Origin: a virus
Direction: 5' to 3' (one strand)
DNA: 64,000 bases
Virus record (IMG/VR): IMGVR_UViG_3300009184_000001
Location: 30,441-94,440 of that record
Made by a program: the position numbers and the translations under genes. This document shows, piece after piece, positions 46,224-55,157 of this stretch; the first letter of the stretch is position 1, and each line of letters opens with the position of its first letter. The notes beneath the pieces were generated by a model. It ran no database searches. It was not told where the DNA came from and worked only from the letters and a program-made list of their open reading frames with translations.

Positions 46224-48043
46224 TATTTACCTGCACCACTACCATCTTCAAAATGAACTTTTAATCCACGTTTAGCAGCTACTGCTGATTCAACTGCAGG
46301 AGTAAGTTCCGTATCTGCAGCAACAGGAGCGCCAGATGTCATACGTCGTCTATTAGCTGTTGCAGGTGTTGCAGGAGTAATAGCCTCTTGTTGTTCCGCA
46401 GTATCTAGAGTTGCGCCAGTTTTTCTTGCGTTTTTAAGCTGTACTGCTTCTCTTTCAGGGGAAATTGTATCCGATTTGTCCGCAAAGTCCGTTGCTTTAG
46501 GATAAAATGCTTTTAAAGTTCCTTGGGTTGGAGATATACCTCTGCCCTTGTCTTTAAGGGTTGCTAAGTCCTCAGCAAAAATTCTTTGAGTAACAGGGCT
46601 TTTTAAGTCCAGTTTGTAATCTGTCCGTGCAGCCAATACCTCCGTCTTTACTTGAGGCTTTTTAGTTTTTAAACTAGGTAGCTCGCTAAAAGGGGATAGT
46701 TTAATAGGAGATTTTGTTGTTTTTGTTGATTCTATATACCCATGTGGGTCTAACGCAGGAGCGCTAGATTCAAAATCTTCTGGTCTTGCACCTTTATTAT
46801 TTGCTAACCAATGGGTTTTTACTTGGTTAAGAACGTGCCATTGTTCTGGATTCTGATGAGCAAGTGAGCCTACCCAAGATTTTTTAACGTAACTTTTTTT
46901 AGCATTTGCTGCAGAATCTGCATTACGTGCTTCATCAGCTTCAAAGTGTGGCTTTATAAGCTCTCTTGGGGCAGTAATAGAGTCATACCTGGTTATTCCT
47001 GTATCTTGTGCTTCTGAAGGACCTTGCCAATCTCCTGAGTCTGGTACTGCAAAAGTTGCACCAGTAGTAATAGCCTTTGACCTATTTCTAGAGTCTTTTT
47101 GGGCTGCAGCTCGTTCTGTTTTTCGTTGAGCAATTGCTTCTTTAGCTTCTGGAGTTAGAGGTACATATCTACCTAGGGCTTTAGTAATATAACTAGGCTG
47201 AAGTTCAGTATCATATTCTCTATTTAAAATGTTCTTAACTTCCGATGCAGCTTCTGGGTGTACTTTTCTAGCACCTACACCCATAGTTAAAGCATGGTTG
47301 ACATACCCATTTGTTGCTGCGGTTAACTTTGCCATTGAATCATAGTTAATTATAAATGGGCTTTTTTTGTCACCGTATCTAGAATCTTTAAACACTTCGT
47401 TGTACTCGCTTGAAGGTTTTCCTAGAGCTTCAGTGCTGTTAACGTGGCGAAGAGCAGCCGCTACACTATCAGAAGCATTAGTGAAATGTTCTGCAGCACT
47501 AATGTGGTCACCTGCATGGTGAGCTAACCAAGACTGAGTTAAACTCTTTTTAGCTTGAGACATTATAGTTCTGGCAGGAGTCATGCTATCGATTGTAGCA
47601 TTTGAAACTGACTTTGCTGTAGTGCTAGTTCTTGGGAGCTCATTTACTGTAACTCCAAGTTCCTTAGCTCTTAGCTCTTGCTCTTCTTTACGTGCTTTAT
47701 CTGAATCATAGGTAAGTTGACTAACTCTGTTATCAAAGTCACCAATAATACTAGCTAAAGCATTGTGGTAAGAAGTATTTTCACTAATTTTATTAGGGGC
47801 TTGTTCTTGAGGAACTAGTAACTCAGACTCTGAAGTAACTTTGTTACCTTCTAAAGAGTTAGAAAAATTAGATACGTTTTCTTTAAAGGAGGTTCTTTCC
47901 GCCTCAACCTTGGCCGTAGCAACTTTTTCTCTAACCTTTTTAGCGGTTTCTTTTTTAGACTCTGCTTTTTTAGTCTTTTTTGCGTTTGTTTTAGCTGCAA
48001 GGGCCTTGATAGCTGCTGGGGATAAATAGTTTCTTTCAGCCAT
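46223..48043 (-). CDS. Large Lys/Ala-rich protein, 606 aa
   Basis: The N-terminus is a basic coiled coil (KKTKKAESKKETAKKVREKV). A helical unit around 170-260 reads SLTQSWLAHHAGDHISAAEH, FTNASDSVAAALRHVNSTEA. The rest is disordered with many short Lys/Pro/Thr stretches. It shares style and the helical unit with the next gene, so the two may be paralogs. It may coat DNA or be a virion-internal protein; no firm evidence. Confidence 0.5.
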   Translation of the reverse strand: MAERNYLSPAAIKALAAKTNAKKTKKAESKKETAKKVREKVATAKVEAERTSFKENVSNFSNSLEGNKVTSESELLVPQEQAPNKISENTSYHNALASIIGDFDNRVSQLTYDSDKARKEEQELRAKELGVTVNELPRTSTTAKSVSNATIDSMTPARTIMSQAKKSLTQSWLAHHAGDHISAAEHFTNASDSVAAALRHVNSTEALGKPSSEYNEVFKDSRYGDKKSPFIINYDSMAKLTAATNGYVNHALTMGVGARKVHPEAASEVKNILNREYDTELQPSYITKALGRYVPLTPEAKEAIAQRKTERAAAQKDSRNRSKAITTGATFAVPDSGDWQGPSEAQDTGITRYDSITAPRELIKPHFEADEARNADSAANAKKSYVKKSWVGSLAHQNPEQWHVLNQVKTHWLANNKGARPEDFESSAPALDPHGYIESTKTTKSPIKLSPFSELPSLKTKKPQVKTEVLAARTDYKLDLKSPVTQRIFAEDLATLKDKGRGISPTQGTLKAFYPKATDFADKSDTISPEREAVQLKNARKTGATLDTAEQQEAITPATPATANRRRMTSGAPVAADTELTPAVESAVAAKRGLKVHFEDGSGAGK

Positions 48044-49830
48044 TATCTACTCCTTTTTTTCGGGTTACGGGCTGGAGTGTTTTCCTCGATAAGTTGAGAG
48101 GCAGCACGTTCAGCAGAAATTCTAAGAGTTTTTTCGTTTTCTAGTTCGTTAATTCTGGATTTAATAGCCCTTTCAGCTTCAATTTGCCTGTTGCTAATAG
48201 CAGCACGCTTTCTCTTAGGAAGAGTGTCCCAGTTTCTTGGCTTTTCTGTTGCAGGTTTTGCGGGCTTAGTAGCTTGTGGAAGAGGCTGTACAGGAGTGCG
48301 AACTGTTTGAACCATAGTGTGAGCAGGGGAAGAGCTTAGTTCTTTCCAAGTCATTGGCTTATTGTTTTCATCCATGTGAGGAACTTCGTAGCCATTTTTG
48401 TCAATAACTTTTAAACCAATGTGTTTTCCAAATTCAACAAATTTTCTGTCTTCAGCTTTAGGGAAAGGAATCTCGTTTCCTTTGTGTATAAGCTTCCTGG
48501 TTCCTGGGATAATTTTTCCAGTAACAGGGTCAGTATCATTTGCCACAAAAGCTCCTTGAGGAGCAGGGTTTGGGTGTACCGCAACCATAAGTCTATTAGT
48601 CTTCACAACATTTTCTGGGCTTCCAGTAACACTGGACTGTACTGCAGCACCTGACCCACCAAAACCAATTGCATCAAAAGGACGACCCATAGATGTGCTT
48701 ACGGCAGTTTGTGGACCTGCGTTTGTATCGCTCCACTCTTGTGAGCCTTTAACAGTTCCTGCTTGAGAGAACTTTAACATTTTTCTGACTACAGAAGGGT
48801 TTAGTCCTGCGTAAAGACCTCTAATAGATGGGTCCTTAGACATCATTCCTAGTCTTATTCTTGCTAGTTTTTCAAAAGTGTCTCGACTGTTTTCTACTTG
48901 AGACATCTCTCCTCGGCCAATTTTTAGGGTCTTGTTTAATTTACCTGCAGATTTTGCCATAGGGAATTCTACTAATGAATGAGCTCTGTCTTCATCAGTT
49001 ACACCAGTACCAATAGGTGGTTGTCCAGCTTTGGTAATATCAAATACTGAACTATGCATGACTCTGTTTGCGGTGTGCAGTGCGTCAGTTGCAGTACGCA
49101 TGTGGTTGTTAGCTTCTTCAACATTGTTTGACGCTTTAGCTTTTTTAGCTAAACCTAAATAGTATTCTGCTGTAGCTAAATGCGCTCCAGCATTTGCATG
49201 GCTGTCATAAGCTGGGTGGTCAACAAGCTCATTTCCTTTGCCGTCTGTAAGTTCGGCCCCAATATTGTCATGGTGGGTGTTTAATATAACTAAATTAGCT
49301 GCAGCATTTTGAAGTATTTGTCTTTGGCTTCTAGTAGCTTTTCCTGTTCCAGGTCCTTGCGGCATATTTTTGCGAAGCTTTGCTTCATATTCGCTACCTG
49401 CACCTGTACCAGATGATACTGGGCGTCTTTCTTTAACAAACTTCTCTGGGCGTACTGGTTGGTTAAACGCTTCTACTTTTTCATTTGCTATTGGGTTACC
49501 CTGTGCGTCGTGAGTTTCACCAATAATTGCTCCACCAAGACCAAGGAATCTGTTTCTTTTTCTTTGGGCATCTGCTGCGTGTGAGCCGGGATACTTTTCT
49601 TTAACTTCTCTAGGACTAACTGGGTCAAACTCGTCAGAAAATTTAGCTGGCTCTAGTTTTTTAGATACTGGGTTAAGAATTAAAGGACGCTTGACTCCCT
49701 CTTCGTCTACAATGTGTTGTAGTCCTGCAGCAGGAGCAGATTCTGGTGCTACACTATTTGGTTCACCGGCTACAGGAGCTCCTCCTGCACCACCGTGACC
49801 ATTACTAAATTCGCCTAAATTACCTGCCAT
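48043..49830 (-). CDS. Large low-complexity protein, 595 aa
   Basis: A Gly/Ala/Pro-rich N-terminus is followed by a helical unit around 205-260 (HANAGAHLATAEYYLGLAKK, NNHMRTATDALHTANRVMHS) similar to that in the neighbouring 606-residue protein, and by a Lys/Arg-rich C-terminal coiled coil ending NPKKRSR. No catalytic motif is seen. Function unknown; it belongs to the 43.9-51.7 kb block. Confidence 0.5.
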   Translation of the reverse strand: MAGNLGEFSNGHGGAGGAPVAGEPNSVAPESAPAAGLQHIVDEEGVKRPLILNPVSKKLEPAKFSDEFDPVSPREVKEKYPGSHAADAQRKRNRFLGLGGAIIGETHDAQGNPIANEKVEAFNQPVRPEKFVKERRPVSSGTGAGSEYEAKLRKNMPQGPGTGKATRSQRQILQNAAANLVILNTHHDNIGAELTDGKGNELVDHPAYDSHANAGAHLATAEYYLGLAKKAKASNNVEEANNHMRTATDALHTANRVMHSSVFDITKAGQPPIGTGVTDEDRAHSLVEFPMAKSAGKLNKTLKIGRGEMSQVENSRDTFEKLARIRLGMMSKDPSIRGLYAGLNPSVVRKMLKFSQAGTVKGSQEWSDTNAGPQTAVSTSMGRPFDAIGFGGSGAAVQSSVTGSPENVVKTNRLMVAVHPNPAPQGAFVANDTDPVTGKIIPGTRKLIHKGNEIPFPKAEDRKFVEFGKHIGLKVIDKNGYEVPHMDENNKPMTWKELSSSPAHTMVQTVRTPVQPLPQATKPAKPATEKPRNWDTLPKRKRAAISNRQIEAERAIKSRINELENEKTLRISAERAASQLIEENTPARNPKKRSR

Positions 49831-50180
49831 TAGTTATTTCCTAAATCATTTCTGCTTGAACCAGAGTAGCCGCCTACTCCGCCTGAATACCATGAAACTC
49901 TTGGTTCTGTATATATTCTATTAATACTTACAATATCATCTATACCTGGTTGCTGACGGTCCCCATACCCATATCTAGGTGGGAAAAGCTGAATCTGTGG
50001 CAATGGTGCTTTAACCATTTGCTGCAGGTTAGCTCCAGGAACTGTCATAACCATTAAAGCTTGTTGGGTAAGTCTTTCTTCATTACTTGCCCAAGGTCCA
50101 TTATACGACCATTTTGGCTGTTGTGGGGCCTGAGTCCAAGGTTTTGTATAATCATATCGGCCATCAAAAGAGTACGACAT
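49830..50180 (-). CDS. Tyr/Pro-rich protein, 116 aa
   Basis: ATG 50180 overlaps the upstream stop (TAATG) with AAGG upstream. The protein is Tyr/Gly/Pro/Gln-rich (SYSFDGRYDYTKPWTQAPQQ, SWYSGGVGGYSGSSRND), probably disordered, and could be a structural or phase-separating protein. Function unknown. Confidence 0.5.
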   Translation of the reverse strand: MSYSFDGRYDYTKPWTQAPQQPKWSYNGPWASNEERLTQQALMVMTVPGANLQQMVKAPLPQIQLFPPRYGYGDRQQPGIDDIVSINRIYTEPRVSWYSGGVGGYSGSSRNDLGNN

Positions 50181-50713
50181 TACGCCCACCTTGGTTTTAG
50201 ATATGACATTCTGTTAGCTCTTTTAGCGTCAAACGCCATTGGAGAGTCTGAACGCATGTTAGACTTGCCGTCGTTTACTAGGTGAGGCGCAGGAACCAGC
50301 GACTGTTCTGGAGTAGCTCTAGGAATCATATAAACAAGGGCACCATTAATATTAACTTGTTTAGCTTTCATTTGGCGTTTTATACCTGATTGGTCGCTAA
50401 AATCTAGGCTCCAGTAATAGGCGTTAGGCTCAATTCGTTCACCTTTGTGAACACCACGCTGATACGCTTTTTGATTAACTCGGTTTTTAATTGAGTCAAG
50501 AAGGCGGTCATCACGTCTAGAACGGATTGTTCCTAAATAACCGTCAGGATATTCTGCTGAGGGAACGCGGCCTGTACCAATACGCATAGCGTCAAGGTCA
50601 CCACGTGCAACAGCACCACCATAGCCACCTTGATTGTTATAGCCGTTAAGACCATTGCCACCAATAGATTGCCAGTTTTGTTGTGGGCTAAAATTGTTTA
50701 CTCCACCAGCCAT
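50180..50713 (-). CDS. Hypothetical protein, 177 aa
   Basis: A Gly/Asn/Gln-rich start (NNFSPQQNWQSIGGNGLNGY) then a basic part with RRDDRLLDSIKNRVNQKAYQ and a beta-like segment KAKQVNINGALVYMIPRATP. Coupled to both neighbours. Function unknown. Confidence 0.5.
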   Translation of the reverse strand: MAGGVNNFSPQQNWQSIGGNGLNGYNNQGGYGGAVARGDLDAMRIGTGRVPSAEYPDGYLGTIRSRRDDRLLDSIKNRVNQKAYQRGVHKGERIEPNAYYWSLDFSDQSGIKRQMKAKQVNINGALVYMIPRATPEQSLVPAPHLVNDGKSNMRSDSPMAFDAKRANRMSYLKPRWA

Positions 50714-50964
50714 TAGAATCCTGTATCTACGAGAGTTCCACGGTTACTCAGTTGGTAACCAGCCAATGAGCCTGGTCCACGATTAACGTCAGCAGATTCC
50801 CAAGTAATATTAGCAGAACCTGTGTTAGATTTCATAAGTGATTGAGTTCTTGTTCTACCTTCAAAATGGTGAACATCTGCAACATTCTGACTAACAGGAC
50901 TAATTATTTTAGCAAATTGACTTGCACTCATCTTAGGTGGGTTGGGGTGTGCCATACTTTGCAT
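50713..50964 (-). CDS. Hypothetical protein, 83 aa
   Basis: ATG 50964 overlaps the upstream stop (TAATG), with GGAG nine bases upstream; a TTG five codons earlier is less likely. HPNPPKMSASQFAKIISPVS then a Ser/Gly/Asn-rich end. Function unknown. Confidence 0.5.
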   Translation of the reverse strand: MQSMAHPNPPKMSASQFAKIISPVSQNVADVHHFEGRTRTQSLMKSNTGSANITWESADVNRGPGSLAGYQLSNRGTLVDTGF

Positions 50965-51203
50965 TACTGTTGACTCCAAGTTGTAGAGGCCATGGTTTTA
51001 GCACTATATGGTCGAACTTTTTGTCCAATACCTTTTGCATGACGAAAGTTTGAAGCCATATCTGCGTTATAGCTTCCCAAAGAAGATGCATTTAATGACA
51101 ACGGAGTAGGTGTGTAGGAGTTTGCGTCCATCATTCCGCGTGCACCAGGGTCGCTATCGACCTGTACATTATTAAACTGACCCGCTGCTAAAGCATCGTT
51201 CAT
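50964..51203 (-). CDS. Hypothetical protein, 79 aa
   Basis: A Ser/Ala/Asn-rich small protein (SYTPTPLSLNASSLGSYNAD, FRHAKGIGQKVRPYSAKTMA). It looks like a partner of the other small proteins in this block. Function unknown. Confidence 0.5.
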   Translation of the reverse strand: MNDALAAGQFNNVQVDSDPGARGMMDANSYTPTPLSLNASSLGSYNADMASNFRHAKGIGQKVRPYSAKTMASTTWSQQ

Positions 51204-51212
51204 TTTAACCTC

Positions 51213-51647
51213 TTATAGGTAAGACTGGCCTTCAGCGTCCTGGAATGAACCATTGACGCCGGCAACAGAAGGTACAATTCTAGCACTTGCCATTGTTGGA
51301 CCAGCTGATGGGTCTAACTGAACAAAAGTAGTCTTTGGAGTAATGCGGTAAGTTGCACCAGTCTTCTCAATGTTCTGACGGTTCTGCTTAGTACCTGCAG
51401 CAGTTGGGTCCATTGCCTGAGTGTTCTTCTTAGGCATTAGGGTTCCAACAAGTGCCGGTGCTGCAGTTACCTTGTAGGCATCCATGCCCATAGGTACTCT
51501 GTGACTACCTGCCATTGCTGCATCTTGCATAGCTTCGTGGTGAGTTTGGTGTGAACGTGACATGCTGTTTCCTAACGATTCTAGATAGTTTGATGGTTCA
51601 CCGGTACGACGTCTCATACCATGGCCCATTGATGACTTAGTTGCCAT
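51213..51647 (-). CDS. Hypothetical protein, 144 aa
   Basis: Met/His-rich N-terminus (SSMGHGMRRRTGEPSNYLES, then HQTHHEAMQDAAMAG) and a C-terminal segment of short strands. AAGGAGCTCC precedes the ATG. It resembles the 131-residue gene at 11220 in its simple composition and Arg/Arg/Gly motif. Function unknown. Confidence 0.5.
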   Translation of the reverse strand: MATKSSMGHGMRRRTGEPSNYLESLGNSMSRSHQTHHEAMQDAAMAGSHRVPMGMDAYKVTAAPALVGTLMPKKNTQAMDPTAAGTKQNRQNIEKTGATYRITPKTTFVQLDPSAGPTMASARIVPSVAGVNGSFQDAEGQSYL

Positions 51648-51662
51648 TGGAGCTCCTTAAAA

Positions 51663-51956
51663 TTAACTTGCTGATATTGCGAATACTATTGCAGAGATTT
51701 CGCCATCTCTTGATTCAATAGTAGTAAATCCAGGCTTGCATGTCAGGTCTAAACCACGTGGTGCTACATATCCACGTGCAATAGCGATTGATTTTACTGC
51801 CTGGTTAACTGCTCCAGCACCTACAGCACGAAGCTTTACAGCTTTGTTTTCATAGATAGCGTGGGCGATTGCCGATGCTACGGATTGTGGGTTTGACCCA
51901 GCTGAAACTCGAAGAAAGGGTTCTTCGGTTGATGGGACGACTAATTCTTCACTCAT
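51663..51956 (-). CDS. SpoVS-family protein
   Basis: ATG 51956 follows AAGGA and is preferred to a longer frame. From residue 14: LRVSAGSNPQSVASAIAHAI, LRAVGAGAVNQAVKSIAIAR, GYVAPRGLDLTCKPGFTTIE, and a final strand EISAIVFAI. This is the compact SpoVS fold, related in shape to Alba nucleic-acid-binding proteins. In Bacillus SpoVS affects sporulation; phage copies may bind nucleic acid. It sits at the head of the recombination genes. Strong family match; role inferred. Confidence 0.85.
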   Translation of the reverse strand: MSEELVVPSTEEPFLRVSAGSNPQSVASAIAHAIYENKAVKLRAVGAGAVNQAVKSIAIARGYVAPRGLDLTCKPGFTTIESRDGEISAIVFAISAS

Positions 51957-52011
51957 TTGTATTCCTTGGGTGTACGGGTTGTATGCCATCCTCATATTAA
52001 GATTACAGGTT

Positions 52012-52584
52012 TTACTCTATAAAATCCCTGTATTTGTCGTCTTTTATTTTTTCTTGGGTTTCTCGCTCAATAGCATCAATTGCTGACCCTGAGGCCAGTC
52101 TAGCTAGAGCATACGCATCTGCGGCGTTATCATCATTAAATTCTACTCCCCAACGTTTGTACATCTGTAGAAGCATTTCTTGCTTCTTGGCAGTACCTTT
52201 GCCTGTAGCATACTTTTTAAGTGTCATTGGGGGTATTTGAAGAGGAGGTTCAGGAAGTCTATACCAAAGTACTAGCTTTACTATAGCGGCTAGTTCTCCC
52301 AAAGCCAGGGCAGAATGGGAAGCTAAAACAGTGCCTTCCATTGCTGAGTCTTTAATAGTCCAGCCATGATATTGAAATTCAAATATTTTGCCATCAAGCC
52401 AGTTGTAGATATCAACAAGGCGTTGAATACCTCGGTACTCGGATTTTGCAACCCAAGTCATATGCAGATTAGGGAACTCAACAGACACCACCGAGAGAGC
52501 GAACCCTGTTAGTGATTGGTCAATACCTATAGTTACTTCTTGGTTGCCTGGGAGGAGGCCTCCATCAAATTCCTTAATCTTCAT
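52012..52584 (-). CDS. ruvC: RuvC-like Holliday junction resolvase
   Basis: The 190-residue protein has the RNase H-like resolvase pattern: TIGIDQSLTGFALSVV (first Asp), DSAMEGTVLASHS (Glu), a KKYATGKGTAKKQEMLLQMY segment typical of RuvC, and FNDDNAADAYALARLA with the last two Asp. It would cut branched DNA during replication and before packaging. Its operon also holds PD-(D/E)XK nucleases. Start with a short spacer after the nuclease gene upstream. Confidence 0.88.
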   Translation of the reverse strand: MKIKEFDGGLLPGNQEVTIGIDQSLTGFALSVVSVEFPNLHMTWVAKSEYRGIQRLVDIYNWLDGKIFEFQYHGWTIKDSAMEGTVLASHSALALGELAAIVKLVLWYRLPEPPLQIPPMTLKKYATGKGTAKKQEMLLQMYKRWGVEFNDDNAADAYALARLASGSAIDAIERETQEKIKDDKYRDFIE

Positions 52585-52591
52585 TATATAC

Positions 52592-53023
52592 CTAGTCCGT
52601 AGACTTCCACATCTTTAAATATTTCATTAGGCCTTTCATAGAAACTAGTAGCCCTAGGCTAGCAGCAGAATGTGCGTTAGAAATGGGCTGTGAGCTCTTT
52701 GGAGGCTCTACAAGGTCGATATACTTACGTAGCGCTTCTGTCTTAATTAAGAGCACAGCGGTACCATCAGGGGACGCCTGAGCCCACCATTTAGACTCTG
52801 TACCGTTAATTCCTGAAGGAACTGCATCCTCTACTTTGCCATCACGATACTTATGAGTTTCAACGTAAATGTTCCCAGTAATGTTAGTTTTATAGTCCGT
52901 TTTGACTTCAATAGTTACATTAGGGTCCTTGCTGTCTTCAAACAGTAAATCTAGTAGTTGTTCACCTACTTCACCACGTTCCATGTCGCGGTCAAAACGT
53001 GGTTCAAATCCTTGTGCTTTCAT
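52592..53023 (-). CDS. PD-(D/E)XK-fold nuclease-like protein, 143 aa
   Basis: RGEVGEQLLDLLFEDSKDPN, VTIEVKTDY and GNIYVETHKYRDG are the Glu helix, the E-x-K strand and the following strand of a PD-(D/E)XK nuclease core. AGGAGATAAATA precedes the ATG, which overlaps the upstream stop. It may process recombination or replication intermediates. The substrate is unknown. Confidence 0.65.
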   Translation of the reverse strand: MKAQGFEPRFDRDMERGEVGEQLLDLLFEDSKDPNVTIEVKTDYKTNITGNIYVETHKYRDGKVEDAVPSGINGTESKWWAQASPDGTAVLLIKTEALRKYIDLVEPPKSSQPISNAHSAASLGLLVSMKGLMKYLKMWKSTD

Positions 53024-53118
53024 TATTTATCTCCTAATTTGTCAATTAATTTCATAGCTAACTTCATACTTACATACCCAATAACTAGCCCTATTACAAT
53101 TACTACTGCACTATTCAT
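53023..53118 (-). CDS. Single-pass membrane peptide, 31 aa
   Basis: MNSAVVIVIGLVIGYVSMKL and a short basic tail form one transmembrane helix. GGAGAG lies seven bases before the ATG, and it overlaps both neighbours (8 bases and 1 base), so translation is likely. Function unknown. Confidence 0.6.
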   Translation of the reverse strand: MNSAVVIVIGLVIGYVSMKLAMKLIDKLGDK

Positions 53119-53515
53119 TTGGCCACTCTCCATCTAATACTAGCATTGCAATAATAGCATAGTTAGCCATGTCCAAGAATGAGTCACGTAAACTTTCATT
53201 CTCAGGTCTAGCCTTGTTGTCAATCAAATGGTTGATGCGAGCAAACTTATCCCACATACGAACACGCAAACCGTTCAGTGGTCCACCTGGACTATGTGCA
53301 ATATTTTTTGGTCCATAGTCTTTGTGCTTGCTAAGAAGTACGTGCTTTGCATGTTGAAACTTCTGTTGAACAGCCTCTTCAAACTTTGTGTTTAAACCAT
53401 TTTTACGAATTTCTTCTTTCATAAATTCTGGTAACTCTTCAAATTTTCCCATATTATCTTCTTCTTCTAGTTTTTCTGTATGCATGTCTGTGTACAGTTC
53501 CTTCATATATCCCAT
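53111..53515 (-). CDS. DUF1599-type (nucleotide-modification-associated domain 1) protein
   Basis: The 134-residue protein contains KHKDYGPKNIAHSPGGPLNG, LRVRMWDKFARINHLIDN and SLRDSFLDMANYAIIAML, the pattern of the DUF1599/nucleotide modification associated domain 1 family, which is related to all-alpha NTP pyrophosphatases. A role in nucleotide-pool cleaning or DNA modification is assumed for the family but not proven. AGGAGG precedes the ATG. Confidence 0.75.
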   Translation of the reverse strand: MGYMKELYTDMHTEKLEEEDNMGKFEELPEFMKEEIRKNGLNTKFEEAVQQKFQHAKHVLLSKHKDYGPKNIAHSPGGPLNGLRVRMWDKFARINHLIDNKARPENESLRDSFLDMANYAIIAMLVLDGEWPNE

Positions 53516-53961
53516 TATATATTCCTCCTATAATCATTAGAACGACGTGTGATTTCACGGCTAACCAAGGATAGGTCACGCTCGTGATTTGTAAGTAGCA
53601 TTTCAACTAACTTACGATAAGCATACTTCTCTTCATAATCGTTGTCAAGTTGCACAATCTCTGTATTAATAGAGACTTCTGCTTTGATAGCTGTGATACG
53701 CTCACCCTTTGCCTGAGAACCCATACGCCTAATTAGCATAGTGTTTTCAGTAAAGTCTTTCTTCTTAAGGGCTCCACGTTCTTCCAGTTGAGCCATGGTT
53801 AACTGAGAGTTAATATAATCAGTCCAAGCAGTTAGGCGAGTAAAGAGTTCACCTAGCTCCTCTGAATCAAGTGTTGTTATATCTGACGGTAACCTTACCT
53901 GCTCACCTTCCGGCTTGTAGAAGGTAAGGCCCCAGTCTTTAAACTTCTCCATTGCACTCAT
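53515..53961 (-). CDS. Hypothetical helical protein in recombination operon, 148 aa
   Basis: A mostly helical protein (ELGELFTRLTAWTDYINSQL, MLLTNHERDLSLVSREITRR). Similar proteins sit next to Cas4-like nucleases in actinophages as far as I recall, so it may be a partner; no motif proves it. Coupled on both sides. Confidence 0.6.
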   Translation of the reverse strand: MSAMEKFKDWGLTFYKPEGEQVRLPSDITTLDSEELGELFTRLTAWTDYINSQLTMAQLEERGALKKKDFTENTMLIRRMGSQAKGERITAIKAEVSINTEIVQLDNDYEEKYAYRKLVEMLLTNHERDLSLVSREITRRSNDYRRNI

Positions 53962-54815
53962 TAGTCCTCCTTATATGGTGCACACTGCTTGCATGTTCCG
54001 CCAGGAACGTTATTACACTCTGGTGCAATACCAGCCTCTACGGCATCTACAACTAATTTAGCGTTGTCAAACACGTGACGTACAAGCTCGTAATCACGCT
54101 TAACACTAAACTCTTTATAATCTTGGTCAGCTTTGAGTTCATAAATAAATACAATCTCGTTTACATCGTGGCCCATACGTTGCATAAGTTCAAGGTAAAC
54201 CTGACCCTGCATAATGTGAGTAGGGAATGGGCGACGAACGTTCTTCCATGCCTCCATAAAGTTACCATCGGCATCCATAAACAAGTTAGGAGCTTCTGAG
54301 CGAATAGTTCCTGGACCAATAGATTTTATTTCAATTAGGGTATCGTCTCCAATACCTTTAATCCAGCCGTCAGTGTGACCAGCAATACGTAGTTCATCGT
54401 CAATAAGAGTAACTTCACGGTACTCTACAGTGTCACGTCCACAATTATCACAGGTAATTTTTCCAATGCCAAAATAAGAAAACCCACACCCGGTACAACC
54501 AAAGCGACCGTAAAGTACACCCATTTCCTGGAACCAACGTTGCCATTTAGCGTGGATTGTGTGGCCCTCGTCAAAAATAGACTGCAACCGTAGGTTAGGC
54601 TTTTCAGCAATTTTAGTGTGGCCACTTAGTAGGAAGAATCCTGCACGACGACAGTAATCCCTTTTAATAATTTCTGATGGGTGAAGTACAGTCGTACTAC
54701 GGTCACCCACAGGACGTGCCATGAGGTGACGTTCAATATCTCCCATTAAACGTGTTGGTTTCTTTTTTGCATCTAAGAACCTTGCAAGGTCTGATTTACT
54801 TGATGATACCGCCAT
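53961..54815 (-). CDS. Cas4/RecB-like exonuclease with iron-sulfur cysteines and zinc insert
   Basis: The 284-residue protein shows IIKRDYCRRAGFFLL (first Cys), IFDEGHTIHAKWQRWFQEMG, LRIAGHTDGWI...LIEIKSIG (the PD-(D/E)XK core Asp, Glu, Lys), HIMQGQVYLELM, and C-terminal CNNVPGGTCKQCAPY, which with the first Cys gives the four Cys of a Cas4/AddB-type iron-sulfur cluster. A zinc ribbon (CTGCG, CDNCG) is inserted near residue 110. It likely resects DNA ends for RecA-mediated recombination. Confidence 0.85.
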   Translation of the reverse strand: MAVSSSKSDLARFLDAKKKPTRLMGDIERHLMARPVGDRSTTVLHPSEIIKRDYCRRAGFFLLSGHTKIAEKPNLRLQSIFDEGHTIHAKWQRWFQEMGVLYGRFGCTGCGFSYFGIGKITCDNCGRDTVEYREVTLIDDELRIAGHTDGWIKGIGDDTLIEIKSIGPGTIRSEAPNLFMDADGNFMEAWKNVRRPFPTHIMQGQVYLELMQRMGHDVNEIVFIYELKADQDYKEFSVKRDYELVRHVFDNAKLVVDAVEAGIAPECNNVPGGTCKQCAPYKED

Positions 54816-55157
54816 TTACTTTTCCTTTTTATTTAATTGAAAGACATATTCTTTCAAGGTCATACTATCTTTATACTGCCTTTGCCATTTACGCACAAGT
54901 GCATTTCTTTCACGGTGACTTAACCCGCCCCATATTCCATGTTGCTCATCTGATTCTATTGCAGACCACAGACATTCTTTACGAACTGGGCAAGGTGGAA
55001 CTTCCCCGTCTACTCCAAAACAATATCTTTTTGCTGCATCTGCTGTTGGTTTATAAAGAGCTTTATCTCTCGGTGGAAAAAATATATCAGGGTTTGGTAT
55101 ATCTTTGCAAGCAGAATCATTAATCCACTCTAAATCATTTAGATTAAACGTTTGCAT
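54816..55157 (-). CDS. WhiB-family regulator with expanded Cys spacing
   Basis: Cys17, Cys46, Cys56 and Cys62 and the GIWGGLSHRERN turn mark a WhiB protein of 113 residues. The spacing between the second and third Cys is nine residues (YCFGVDGEVPPCP) in place of the usual two, which is unusual. It lies inside the replication operon, directly before the Cas4-like gene, and could control middle genes or host promoters. Confidence 0.85.
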   Translation of the reverse strand: MQTFNLNDLEWINDSACKDIPNPDIFFPPRDKALYKPTADAAKRYCFGVDGEVPPCPVRKECLWSAIESDEQHGIWGGLSHRERNALVRKWQRQYKDSMTLKEYVFQLNKKEK

